Shown here: in pieces, positions 16,498-24,621 of the stretch
How positions within the stretch are numbered: position 1 is the first letter of the stretch
Layout of the letters: the number at the start of each line of letters is the position of its first letter
NCBI GenBank assembly: GCA_036651815.1
Contig: JAVVXB010000010.1
Coordinates: 22,128-86,127, forward strand
Direction of reading: 5' to 3'
Origin: JAVVXB01 sp036651815
GTDB taxonomy: Bacteria; Bacillota; Clostridia; Christensenellales; CAG-138
Length of the DNA stretch: 64,000 nucleotides
Position numbers and translations under genes: made by a program
Notes under the pieces: model-generated
Databases searched by the model: none
Told to the model about the DNA's origin: nothing
What the model saw: the letters and a program-made list of their open reading frames with translations, nothing else

Positions 16498-18216
16498 TTA
16501 TATTCCCAATCGCTTTTTTATATCGTTCTCAGTAGGAAGTTGTAGCACCTCATTGGCGAGGAGTCTGGCCTTTTCTGCTTCCATTCCGCAGATGGTCGCC
16601 TTTGCACCGGGCACAGAGGAGGCGCCCATGCTGACCTTATGAATTCCTAGCCCGACCAATACCGGCAATATATTACTATCACCGCCCAGCTCGCCGCACA
16701 CGCTTAAGGGTTTGCCTTCCGCTTTAAATGCCTCCGCTACAAAATAGATAAGCCGAAGCACTGCCGGATGATACCCCATATAAAATGCCGATACCGTAGG
16801 ATTCAGGCGGTCAACAGCAAGCGTATACTGACAAAGGTCATTGGTACCGATGCTGGCAAAATCCACTTCCTTAGCCGCCTCTTTAGCCATCAGTGCCATT
16901 GCCGGCGTTTCAATCATTATGCCAATTTTCACATCCCCGCGAAACGGTATTCCTTCAGCAGTCAATTCCTGCTGGACTTCCTTTAAATAGGCTTTTGCCT
17001 TTCTTACATCGTCCAGGCTATTCACCATAGGAAACATAATCCATAGATTGCCGTGCACACTTGCCCGATAAGCTGCGCGAAGCTGCGTTCTAAATATCTC
17101 CGGCTGCGCAAAGCAAAGTCGAAGCGCACGCAGACCCAGAAACGGATTCTCCTCCGCCGGAATTTGGATACAATCCGTTTTTTTGTCCCCGCCGATATCC
17201 AGCGTACGCAATATCACAGGACGCTCTCCAAATGTCCGCAGTGTACGTGCATACACTTGATACTGCTCCTCTTCTGATGGTAGCGTGGAACGGGACATAT
17301 AAAGGAACTCGCTCCGAAACAAACCTGCGCCGTCCACATAAGAAAGCAGGCTTTGGTATCGTGTTGGATCTGCCTCGCCGATATTGAGATGAATTTCTAC
17401 CCTAAGCCCATCCTTCGTAACCGGTTCCCGCGTTAAAAAGGTACGTTCATATTCTTTCTGCTGATTAAAATCTTCCTGTTTTCTGGCATAAGCCACCTGC
17501 TCGTCAACGGACAGCTCCGTTATGATAATTCCGTCCAGTCCGTCTACCGTCACGGTTTGCCCATCCTGGAACGTCTCTAATGCGGCGTTAACGCCTAATA
17601 CCGCAGGAATACCCAAACTTCTTGCCAGAATCGCTGTATGAGATGTCATGCCACCCACTTCTGTCACAATGGCAAGCACCTTGTCCGGATCCAGCGTCGC
17701 CGTTTGGGACGGCATCAAATCGTGAGCAACCAGTACGGCACCGGCAGGCAGGTGCATAAGCCCGGTTCTTCCTTCCACGTGCAGCAGATTGCGCAGAATC
17801 CGATTGGAAACATCCGCAAGATCTGTGGCCCGTTCGCGTATCAATGCGTCTTCCGATGCCCCGAGCACCTGCATATACATACAATAAACAGTGGAAACCG
17901 CCCATTCTGCGCATTTTCCTTCATGAAGAATCGCGGCGTCAATCTCCTCACGCACCTGACAGTCCGAAATCAAATCCTTATGCGCTTGAAAAATCTCTGC
18001 ATTCTTGTTTCCCTGGGCAATGCAGCTATCATAGATTTCCTGTAATTGTTTTTCCGCCTCCGCCACCGCTGTATGGTAACGTTCTACCTCTGCCGTCCGG
18101 GCGGATTCCTCTACCTGCTGATTCTCAAATTTCAGTTCCGTATCCACAAACCGAAACACTTTTCCCGTTACCACACCACGGGAAACGGGGCTTCCTGAAT
18201 ACTTCAAATCTGTCAC
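16498..18216 (-). CDS. PTS Enzyme I (phosphoenolpyruvate-protein phosphotransferase)
   Basis: Enzyme I transfers phosphate from PEP to HPr. It has 572 residues, normal for the family. The N-terminal domain carries the active-site histidine at about residue 193 in GGMTSHTAILARSLGIPAV. The C-terminal PEP-binding barrel has GLFRSEFLYMSR, RTLDIGGDKK, FLGLRALR, GIMIETPAM, DFASIGTNDL and the catalytic cysteine in LSVCGELGGD. It is encoded within the PTS operon with its own HPr, 11 bases apart, which makes the system potentially self-contained for phosphate flow. Confidence 0.96.
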   Translation of the reverse strand: MTDLKYSGSPVSRGVVTGKVFRFVDTELKFENQQVEESARTAEVERYHTAVAEAEKQLQEIYDSCIAQGNKNAEIFQAHKDLISDCQVREEIDAAILHEGKCAEWAVSTVYCMYMQVLGASEDALIRERATDLADVSNRILRNLLHVEGRTGLMHLPAGAVLVAHDLMPSQTATLDPDKVLAIVTEVGGMTSHTAILARSLGIPAVLGVNAALETFQDGQTVTVDGLDGIIITELSVDEQVAYARKQEDFNQQKEYERTFLTREPVTKDGLRVEIHLNIGEADPTRYQSLLSYVDGAGLFRSEFLYMSRSTLPSEEEQYQVYARTLRTFGERPVILRTLDIGGDKKTDCIQIPAEENPFLGLRALRLCFAQPEIFRTQLRAAYRASVHGNLWIMFPMVNSLDDVRKAKAYLKEVQQELTAEGIPFRGDVKIGIMIETPAMALMAKEAAKEVDFASIGTNDLCQYTLAVDRLNPTVSAFYMGYHPAVLRLIYFVAEAFKAEGKPLSVCGELGGDSNILPVLVGLGIHKVSMGASSVPGAKATICGMEAEKARLLANEVLQLPTENDIKKRLGI

Positions 18217-18225
18217 CTCACTTAT

Positions 18226-18882
18226 TTAGATCATACTGCAAATAATTTGCTTAAGCGCAAGAGAATTTTCAGCAATTTCCACACGAGGAATCCCTTCCAG
18301 ACTTTTCGGATTTCGAAATCCTTCCCCGTCCATCATTGGCAAAAAGCCGATGCCCGCCTGTTCGGATGCTCGTCCGTCATACGGACTGTCGCCCACCATA
18401 ATTGCCTGACGCTTATCTTCGCAGCCAAGTGCCTCCAGGCACTGGCAAATCATCGCCGCCTTATCCCCCACGGAGTTATCCGTGTGCAGCGCAATATAAT
18501 CCACCTTGGTATCAATCCCTGTGTGCATGAGGGTCATGGTCGCCAGTTGATGCTGCTTAAGCGTTGCGATGGCGCTTTTCCCACCGGCTGTTCGGATGTG
18601 CGCTAGCAGCTCCAATGTCCCCGCAAACACCTTGGTCTTGTCAATGCCCACCTGTAAATAGCATTCCCGGTAAACCCGAGCCATTTCCTCCGTTTCGTCC
18701 ATCGATACGCCATAATACTTGATAAAGGATTCCTTAAGCGGAGGGCCAATAAATTTTCGGAGGGTTTCCTCCGGGAGAATTTGCTTGTGCATCGTTTCCT
18801 GCATGCGTTGCAAAGAGGTAATAATGCCGTTTGTCGTATCCACAAGCGTTCCGTCCATATCAAAAATAAAATACTTATACAT
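18226..18882 (-). CDS. HAD-superfamily phosphatase (phosphoglycolate phosphatase-like)
   Basis: A 218-residue haloacid dehalogenase-type hydrolase. Motif I is FDMDGTLVDT, with nucleophile and acid Asp8 and Asp10. An alpha-helical cap contains FIGPPLKESFIKYYG. Motif II/III is around GGKSAIATLKQHQ and motif IV is MVGDSPYDGRASEQAGI. Such enzymes remove phosphate from small molecules. In this operon it could dephosphorylate an intermediate of the imported sugar. It lies 9 bases upstream of the Enzyme I gene and just after a strong RNA hairpin (18896-18926). Confidence 0.9.
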   Translation of the reverse strand: MYKYFIFDMDGTLVDTTNGIITSLQRMQETMHKQILPEETLRKFIGPPLKESFIKYYGVSMDETEEMARVYRECYLQVGIDKTKVFAGTLELLAHIRTAGGKSAIATLKQHQLATMTLMHTGIDTKVDYIALHTDNSVGDKAAMICQCLEALGCEDKRQAIMVGDSPYDGRASEQAGIGFLPMMDGEGFRNPKSLEGIPRVEIAENSLALKQIICSMI

Positions 18883-18895
18883 TCCCTTTTGGTAT

Positions 18896-18926
18896 GAAAG
18901 TGATGCATTTTGAATGCATCACTTTC
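18896..18926. repeat. Perfect 13-base inverted repeat within the PTS operon
   Basis: GAAAGTGATGCAT and its exact complement flank a 5-base loop, 12 bases after the amidohydrolase stop and 14 bases before the HAD start. No T-run follows on the operon strand, so it is more likely an mRNA processing or stabilising stem, or an attenuator, than a full terminator. Confidence 0.75.
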
Positions 18927-18937
18927 TTTTCCGTTCT

Positions 18938-19663
18938 TTACATTTTCCAAAGCTTTAAGGCATTTTGGCGGAAAATCTTGTCCTTTGCCGCCTGGGAGAG
19001 GTTGTAATAATCAAACTTTACAATTTCACTGCCCGGATACTTGTAAGGCCAATCCGTTGCAAAGATGATCTTGTCCGGTCCGAGTTCATCGAGCGCCTTT
19101 TCGATCACTGGGATTTCCTCCTGTCCGGCGGTATCCACATATACGTTTGGCAACTCTTTCACCGCTTCAATGCAGCCGTAACCAAAGTCCAGATAGCCGA
19201 TGTGTGCAAACACAAAGGTTGCTTTCGGATGGCGCTTGGCAATCGCTGCCCACTGCTGCGGTAGCGAAAGAGGGGCGGTCCCGGTATGGCAGAGAATCGG
19301 TACGTCATAGGGCGTAATTGCTTCCACGATGGAATCGATTGCGCTATTGTTATCCGGAAAATAGCCATGCTTCCAGGAGTGAAATTTCACCCCGCGCATA
19401 CCCGGTTTATCCAGATACCTTTTCACCTCGTCCACCGCGCCCGGATCCCTCGGATTGATGTAGGCAAACCCAACGATTCGATCGGGATACGCTTGCACCT
19501 GTTGTAACACGCGGTCGTTCAATTCCGCGGTCAGTACGCCGTTTAAGATGGAAAGTCCAGATTTCTCAATTTGGAACTTGTCCATGGAAGCAATTAGATC
19601 CTCCACAGTATACATGGTGCCGCGACTGCTTTTGCCCATATGGACATGAAAATCTACCAACAT
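18938..19663 (-). CDS. Amidohydrolase-family (amidohydrolase_2) TIM-barrel hydrolase
   Basis: A 241-residue metal-dependent hydrolase or decarboxylase of the amidohydrolase-2 group. Metal-binding residues are visible as the HxH in VDFHVHMG at the N-terminus, the histidine in ILCHTGT, the histidine in FVFAHIGYLDFGYG and the aspartate in IIFATDWPYKYPG. The open frame reaches 19729, but ATG 19663 is preceded by AAAGAAAGGG and begins with the family start, so it is preferred. It sits between the IID gene and the HAD gene. The substrate is unknown. Family members act on lactones, aromatic or cyclic acids and sugar derivatives. Confidence 0.88.
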   Translation of the reverse strand: MLVDFHVHMGKSSRGTMYTVEDLIASMDKFQIEKSGLSILNGVLTAELNDRVLQQVQAYPDRIVGFAYINPRDPGAVDEVKRYLDKPGMRGVKFHSWKHGYFPDNNSAIDSIVEAITPYDVPILCHTGTAPLSLPQQWAAIAKRHPKATFVFAHIGYLDFGYGCIEAVKELPNVYVDTAGQEEIPVIEKALDELGPDKIIFATDWPYKYPGSEIVKFDYYNLSQAAKDKIFRQNALKLWKM

Positions 19664-19694
19664 AATAACCCTTTCTTTGGAACAAACCGTTTGC

Positions 19695-20510
19695 CTACAT
19701 AATCCCGATGTAGGTGGCCGCAATTGCAAACAGCATGATGATGAGCATCAATAGGATTGCGGAAACCTTGCGCTTGCTCATGATCTTGTAAACGCTGAAG
19801 GTCAGAAGAACCGGCAGCAATGCGGGCAACAGGGAATCCAATGTCTGCTGAATATTGATGGTTGCGTCGCCTGCGGTATAAACCAGATTCAGAGAGAAGC
19901 CAACGTTGGTTACCACAAATCCGCCGATCACCACGTATGCTGCAACAGAAGCCAACTCGGTGATCTTGTTGATAAGACCGGATTTTTGGAGCTCTGCAAC
20001 CAAGCTCACGCCCTTTTCATAGCCCTTGAATACGCCAAGATAACGAACGCCAAGGGTAATGATGGTCATGCCGATGAGGAACAGAATGGGGCCAAGTACG
20101 CTGCCGCCCAGCGCCAGCGAACAAGCAATACCTGCAAGAATCGGGCGAGCGGTGCCGTTGATCAGGCTGTCGCCCAAGGCTGCCAGCGGTCCCATCAGAG
20201 CCGTTTTGGTGGAGTCGATGCTCTCTTCATCAATGTCCTTATTCACAACCAAGCGCTCTTCCATTGCCGCGGCAACACCGATCGGAATGGACGCAACCAT
20301 CGGCTGAGTCAGGAACATTTGCATGTGACGATCAATAGCAGCTTGCTTCTCTTCCGGTGTTTCATAGTACTTTTCGATAATCGGCCCCATTGCATGGGTA
20401 AAGCCGATGTTCTGCATACGTTCAAAGTTCAGAGCACTTCGAATAAAGAACTGTCCGCGGAAAATTTTCCAAAGGTCTTTCCTGTCAAGTCTTTTATCTG
20501 TATTCTTCAT
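19695..20510 (-). CDS. PTS mannose/fructose/sorbose family transporter subunit IID
   Basis: A 271-residue membrane subunit that forms the sugar channel with IIC. The cytosolic N-terminal half (LWKIFRGQFFIRSALNFERMQNIGF, TQPMVASIPIGVAAAMEE, ALMGPLAALGDSL) is the family signature. Hydrophobic segments follow, with a short C-terminal tail (FAIAATYIGIM). It lies 13 bases after the IIC gene. The sequence does not reveal the sugar. Confidence 0.96.
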   Translation of the reverse strand: MKNTDKRLDRKDLWKIFRGQFFIRSALNFERMQNIGFTHAMGPIIEKYYETPEEKQAAIDRHMQMFLTQPMVASIPIGVAAAMEERLVVNKDIDEESIDSTKTALMGPLAALGDSLINGTARPILAGIACSLALGGSVLGPILFLIGMTIITLGVRYLGVFKGYEKGVSLVAELQKSGLINKITELASVAAYVVIGGFVVTNVGFSLNLVYTAGDATINIQQTLDSLLPALLPVLLTFSVYKIMSKRKVSAILLMLIIMLFAIAATYIGIM

Positions 20511-20523
20511 AACACTTTCCTCC

Positions 20524-21270
20524 TTATGCTAAAGCTTTCGCTTTTTGGTCGACGAAATAGTTATGCAGGAATACGCAGGCAACCGCGATAACGCCGATAC
20601 CGACATTGTTGATGCCCAGGAATGCCGCAGCAATATACCCGATAACAAAGTATGGCCAGAGCTGCTTGCACTTGATCGTCGTAAGAAGCATACCAAAGCC
20701 GACTGCAGCCAGCATGCCGCCACCATTCGCAAAACCAGCAAGGAGTGTGGTGGGAAGCATTTCGATAAACTTCACAACGTATTCTGCGCCCAGATATACG
20801 GCAAAAAACGTGGGAAGGCCATAGAAGACCGCATTGAGAGCCAGAGCAAAATAATTGCCCGCACGGACCCGCTTTAAATCGCCTTTTTTGCTGCCTTTTT
20901 CTACCCAGTGCAGGATAGCAACGTTGACAACGCTGTACTGAAGCGTATTCATGGTCTGGCCAATCAAGGCAACAGGAATTGCGGTTGCAATGGCAACCTC
21001 TGTTCCGCCGCCGCTGAGCACTGCGATTGCCGTTGCAATAGCCGCAGACAACGTGACATCCGGTGCAACAGCCGTTCCAACAAAGACAGAAGCAAGGAAC
21101 ATCAGTTCGACCGTGGCGCCTACGATAAGACCTGTGTGAAGGTCGCCCATGATGATACCAACAACGGTACCGGTGATGATTGCTCTTGTAGTCTGGAGTT
21201 GCAGGGTCTGTTCGTCGATCATTGCCCATGTTACCCATAAGGCTACAAGAAAAGCCTGAATAAATAGCAT
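20524..21270 (-). CDS. PTS mannose/fructose/sorbose family transporter subunit IIC
   Basis: A 248-residue integral membrane subunit with many hydrophobic helices and the family pattern IIMGDLHTGLIVGATVELMFLASVFVGTAVAPD. ATG 21270 (MLFIQAFLVALWVTWAMIDEQ) is preferred over 21285 because GGGAGG lies 7 bases before it. It follows the IIB gene after an 88-base gap and precedes IID. Confidence 0.96.
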   Translation of the reverse strand: MLFIQAFLVALWVTWAMIDEQTLQLQTTRAIITGTVVGIIMGDLHTGLIVGATVELMFLASVFVGTAVAPDVTLSAAIATAIAVLSGGGTEVAIATAIPVALIGQTMNTLQYSVVNVAILHWVEKGSKKGDLKRVRAGNYFALALNAVFYGLPTFFAVYLGAEYVVKFIEMLPTTLLAGFANGGGMLAAVGFGMLLTTIKCKQLWPYFVIGYIAAAFLGINNVGIGVIAVACVFLHNYFVDQKAKALA

Positions 21271-21358
21271 TTTTCTTCCTCCCAAAGTTATTTTTCTATA
21301 AAGCGTTCACGTACTTCCATGCATGCCAAGCACGCCAACGCCATAACAGACGCAGGTT

Positions 21359-21838
21359 TTAGCCAATCATGGACATAAGGTTGGTTGCTTTTTCATTGGG
21401 TACGACGCGTACTTCCAATTCGATTCCCTTGTCGTGAAGTGTTTTGTACTTCGTAATTTCCTCCGGACTAAGCCATACGCTCTTGGAAAACTTTTTCCGG
21501 TTCGTCGCCGTACTGACATTCCCTACATTGATCTCCGAAATACCAACGTCTTGTTTGGCAAGTTGCAGGGCGCTGTCCACATTCCGTAAAATCACAAGTA
21601 GTTTCGCTCGATTTGTTGATGGGTCTATCAGATAGTTGGCCGCATCGTCAACCTTCATGATCAAAAGCTTGATGTTCGGCGGACACGCCATTTCCAGCAT
21701 CATCGATTGCAGTGAATCTTCCTTTGCCTTATCGTCTGCCACCACAATTGTTGTGCATTTGAGCACATTGATCCAAGAGGCAACGATCTGTCCATGAATC
21801 AACCGGTCATCAATTCTTACATACCCAATTTTTTCCAT
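21359..21838 (-). CDS. PTS mannose/fructose/sorbose family subunit IIB
   Basis: A 159-residue cytosolic phosphotransfer subunit. The phosphorylated histidine is in VRIDDRLIHGQIVASW near residue 15, and the rest (TIVVADDKAKEDSLQ, LLVILRNVDSALQLAK, EINVGNVS) is typical. It accepts phosphate from IIA and passes it to the sugar entering through IIC/IID. Confidence 0.96.
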   Translation of the reverse strand: MEKIGYVRIDDRLIHGQIVASWINVLKCTTIVVADDKAKEDSLQSMMLEMACPPNIKLLIMKVDDAANYLIDPSTNRAKLLVILRNVDSALQLAKQDVGISEINVGNVSTATNRKKFSKSVWLSPEEITKYKTLHDKGIELEVRVVPNEKATNLMSMIG

Positions 21839-21862
21839 TTTCTTTTACTCCTTTTTAAGAGA

Positions 21863-22255
21863 TTACAGCGATATTTCACTTAAAGATAGCTTGCCCACAT
21901 CCAACAACGTCTCCATGGACTCCGCTAGTGTCATGCCGTTTTCTCTGTCCTCAAAAAACTGTATGAGTACCGGAATTGAAAAACCGGCAATCACCCGCAC
22001 GCTGTTATTCTTCATCTTCATTACCGTCGCCGCATTACAAGGACTTCCGCCCTTTAAATCCGTTACCGCCAGAATGTCTTCACAGTCAGAGAGCGCTTCC
22101 AACGCAGCCTGAAACCGGTCAAGCAAATCCTCCAGGCTGTCCCCGGAACGAAACCCAATGGTCTGCACCTGTTTCTGCGAGCCAGTGAACATTTCTACCA
22201 CGTTTAGCGCCGCCAAAGCCAAATCTCCATGAGTTGCAACAATGAGCCCTGTCAT
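21863..22255 (-). CDS. PTS mannose family subunit IIA
   Basis: A 130-residue IIA subunit of the mannose type. The phosphorylated histidine is in MTGLIVATHGDLA (His9 when translation starts at ATG 22255), and DLKGGSPCNAA is the second family motif. The longer frame to 22282 adds MWYAEGLRR, which is not family-like, and GGAAGG upstream of 22255 supports the shorter form. It is the first gene of the leftward operon, facing the divergent GntR gene. Confidence 0.94.
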   Translation of the reverse strand: MTGLIVATHGDLALAALNVVEMFTGSQKQVQTIGFRSGDSLEDLLDRFQAALEALSDCEDILAVTDLKGGSPCNAATVMKMKNNSVRVIAGFSIPVLIQFFEDRENGMTLAESMETLLDVGKLSLSEISL

Positions 22256-22320
22256 TCTTCGTAATCCTTCCGCATACCACATTTTGAAGTTAATTTGTGT
22301 GAGTCCCGTTTTGTTTTAAT

Positions 22321-22368
22321 ATTATAAATTGTGTATCAATTGTATCTAATTTGTATCTATTTTGTATC
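22321..22368 (-). promoter_or_regulatory. Promoter of the PTS operon with four phased TGTATC repeats
   Basis: A TATAAT -10 (22321-22326 on the minus strand) lies 65 bases upstream of the IIA start. Immediately upstream are four direct copies of TGTATC (22332, 22341, 22352 and 22363), spaced 9, 11 and 11 bases, so nearly on one face of the helix. They cover the -35 and spacer region and are good candidates for the binding site of the divergent GntR/UTRA regulator. Confidence 0.6.
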
Positions 22369-22449
22369 TTAACATGGTTAAATATTAAAAGCAATACTTT
22401 TTTATTTAAATATTGTATTTGTATTGTCTTTCATATGTATTGCTTTAAA

Positions 22450-22479
22450 TTGACAATGCTTGCAAAATTATGGTACACT
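22450..22479 (+). promoter_or_regulatory. Promoter of the GntR/UTRA regulator gene
   Basis: TTGACA at 22450-22455 and TACACT at 22474-22479 with an 18-base spacer lie about 30 bases before the preferred start at 22510. The region between this and the PTS promoter is very AT-rich. Confidence 0.65.
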
Positions 22480-22509
22480 AAATATCATATATTTTTGGAG
22501 AATGCTTCT

Positions 22510-23241
22510 ATGCTCGATCATATCGACCGCAGCAACCCTGTACCTCTTTATTGGCAATTGGCCGAATTGATAAAGTCTCAAATTGCAACGGGACACTATC
22601 AACCCGGAGATCGAATTCCAGCTGAGTATTGGTTGGCGAGCACCTACAATGTCAGTCGTGTCACCGTACGTAAAGCAATTCAGCTTTTAATCGGTAATAA
22701 CACCCTTGACCGCAGCCGTGGCGAAAGCCCTACGGTTTCTTTTCCTCGTCTGAGCCGGCAGACCAACCGTCTGACGAGCCTTTCGGAAAGTCTGATTGAG
22801 ATGGGACATGTTCCAGGCTCAAGAATACTTTGCTGCGAAAAGGGATCTGCCTCCTTACGCGCCGCCTACTATTTAGGAATGGAAATCGGCGACCCGGTTT
22901 TTCATCTGATGCGATTGCGTCTGGCCGATGATAGCCCATTGGCAATTCATAATTGCTTTTATCCATATGCCATCTGCGGCAAGGCGCTGACCTCATCCTT
23001 TCATGGAGAATCTGTATATCACTTTTTGGAAGCCAATGGCTTTTCGCTTTCACACGCAACCCAGATCGTTTCCGCAAGAAACGCTACTGATACAGAAGCC
23101 AGCCTTTTGGCAATTCCTTCAGGAAGCGCGTTACTGCATATCGAACGTGTTTCGTATACGAACACTGGAAAGGCCATTGAATACTCGGAGATGCTTTATA
23201 ATCCTACCCGATATGATCTGCGCATGGAACTTGACCGATAA
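22510..23241 (+). CDS. GntR family (HutC/UTRA-type) transcriptional regulator
   Basis: A 243-residue regulator. The winged-helix N-terminus (PVPLYWQLAELIKSQIATGHYQPGDRIPAEYWLASTY, VSRVTVRKAIQLL) is followed by a UTRA ligand-binding domain (GMEIGDPVFHLMRLRLADDSPLAIHNCFYP, GKAIEYSEMLYNPTRYDLRME). The frame is open from 22351, but the first 53 residues are hydrophobic, low in family likeness and overlap the promoter. ATG 22510 has GGAG upstream. UTRA domains bind sugar phosphates or similar small molecules. Being divergent from the PTS operon, it is the likely regulator, probably sensing an imported phosphorylated product. Confidence 0.92.
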   Translation: MLDHIDRSNPVPLYWQLAELIKSQIATGHYQPGDRIPAEYWLASTYNVSRVTVRKAIQLLIGNNTLDRSRGESPTVSFPRLSRQTNRLTSLSESLIEMGHVPGSRILCCEKGSASLRAAYYLGMEIGDPVFHLMRLRLADDSPLAIHNCFYPYAICGKALTSSFHGESVYHFLEANGFSLSHATQIVSARNATDTEASLLAIPSGSALLHIERVSYTNTGKAIEYSEMLYNPTRYDLRMELDR

Positions 23242-23556
23242 TTAGCGCCGTGATCGTTGCTACGATTCCCTTATAGGATCTTATGGTAAGAACATTTTTC
23301 AAAACGCACACACATTGAACAATCTACTGTCTTTTCATTTGTCAGCCCGCTATACAGTTTGTTCTGCGACATACCCAACGACCATGGTGTCAAAGTTTCG
23401 CAAAAACGTGAAATTGAACCGAACAGCAAGCGGTCGTAACATAACGTGGTCTTTCCAACCTTTCAGATAATACATAAACAATATAAAGCATCGGCCTTTC
23501 ATTCGTTATTGTAACAAAAACACAACTTGATTTTTATAGTACCGATAGTTCAGATG
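23242..23556. other. Intergenic region, nothing recognised
   Basis: This AT-rich stretch follows the GntR gene. I see no open frame with a plausible start, no RNA gene and no clear terminator in it. Confidence 0.5.
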
Positions 23557-23655
23557 CTATATTCCCAATTTTTTTAGGGCATACTGCTCGCGTCCTTTCA
23601 AAAAGCAGAGATCGGCTATGGTGCTGTGTCTGGATTTCTTTTTGGTCTGGTACAT
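23557..23655 (-). CDS. Small ORF, 32 residues, strong ribosome-binding site
   Basis: Reads MYQTKKKSRHSTIADLCF followed by LKGREQYALKKLGI and stop TAG. An AGGAGGTGAA ribosome-binding site (23661-23670) is 5 bases from the ATG, near perfect for this genome. The peptide is basic at the N-terminus with a single cysteine and no membrane segment. I do not recognise it. It lies between a terminator (23743-23777) and an empty region, with no neighbour to indicate a role. It may be a genuine small protein or the remnant of an element. Confidence 0.5.
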   Translation of the reverse strand: MYQTKKKSRHSTIADLCFLKGREQYALKKLGI

Positions 23656-23742
23656 TTCGTTTCACCTCCTCTGTCGTTTTGCTCTTTCCGCTTCCCACAG
23701 GAGATGAGAACCCACGTTTGACGAAGGAATTTGAAAATGAAC

Positions 23743-23777
23743 AAAAAAATCTCCAGCCGGTTGCTAGCCGGTAGGAG
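23743..23777 (-). terminator. Rho-independent terminator
   Basis: On the minus strand CTCC-TA-CCGG, a 7-base loop, CCGG-CT-GGAG and a run of seven Ts. It would end transcripts coming from the toxin-remnant region, or act as an attenuator ahead of the 32-codon ORF. Confidence 0.7.
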
Positions 23778-24010
23778 ACGGTACGTTAGAACCTATCAGG
23801 ATATTCGTGCTGAATTGCTTGCGCCACTTTCTTGAGGCGGGACGCTGTCAAGCCCTAGCTGCATCGCGACCTTACTCTGTAGGTGAAATTCAAATGTTGA
23901 TATGTCCCTCCCGATCCATTACAAAAAGCAGTTATGAAAGCTGGTCCAATCTAAAAACGCGAGCAACAAGATTACAGTATATCGGGCCATCGGGTCCGTT
24001 ATATACATAC

Positions 24011-24460
24011 TCATACCATAGAACTGCACTTGGGGATGCTGGCGGATCTAGGCATGAAAGTCGTATTGACGGATCCCTTAATCAGGATGCATAGCGTAGT
24101 GTTGGGATTAACATCTAAAGTGCCAGCTAAGCGCTTTTCAACTACATGGTGCGCTTGTTGTCCAGTTTCGTCAATATCTTGACGAAGTTCATTGTAGGGC
24201 TTGTACTCATTATGCACCAGCATGGAGTTCTCGACGACATAGTAAGTGTGGAAATCTTTAACCTCGAAGTTGTAAACCGGAGTGGTTTCATCCAGCTCTT
24301 CGGTTCCAATAGCCTCGACGGTTGTCTTTGTGCCGTCAGCGAGCCAGATCTCCATGTCCTCATGCAAGGAAGCCGCACCGACCCAGCCCCTCCACATAGA
24401 AGGGGTACTCGGGAGTCGTTGTGATGGTTTCGCTTTCGGCTTTAACTTATAATATAACAC
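24011..24460 (-). pseudogene. Polymorphic toxin remnant: Hint C-terminus plus HNH/AHH-like toxin start
   Basis: The readable core has IWLADGTKTTVEAIG and VYNFEVKDFHTYYV followed by SMLVHN, which is the end of a pretoxin Hint (intein-like) domain. Next comes EYKPYNELRQDI and GQQAHHVVEKRLAGTLDVNPNT, the beginning of an HNH/AHH-type nuclease toxin common at the ends of RHS/WapA proteins. After NPNT the homology stops and the frame ends after about 30 unrelated residues. There is no start codon context and no large N-terminal repeat region upstream. It is therefore a broken C-terminal piece of a secreted toxin, probably acquired and decaying. No intact immunity gene was identified with confidence. 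Confidence 0.75.
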
Positions 24461-24621
24461 ACATTGGTTAGTATTTCTCTATTTATTAAAAGATCAAAAA
24501 ATTCGTTAAGTCCCAATTTGCCACATATAGTTTCGTGTTCATTTGATTGAAACCTACACAAAAACATCACTGTGGTAATCGGTGACTGTACAAGCAAATA
24601 TGTAATGCTATTTTTTAAGCT

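Noticed and set aside
20561..21238. 225-codon frame rich in Cys, Arg and His opposite in frame to IIC
   Set aside because: Shadow of the IIC gene. Composition is non-protein-like and no ribosome-binding site is present.
22351..22509. 53-residue N-terminal extension of the GntR/UTRA regulator
   Set aside because: Overlaps promoter and operator-like repeats, lacks family similarity, and ATG 22510 has a ribosome-binding site.
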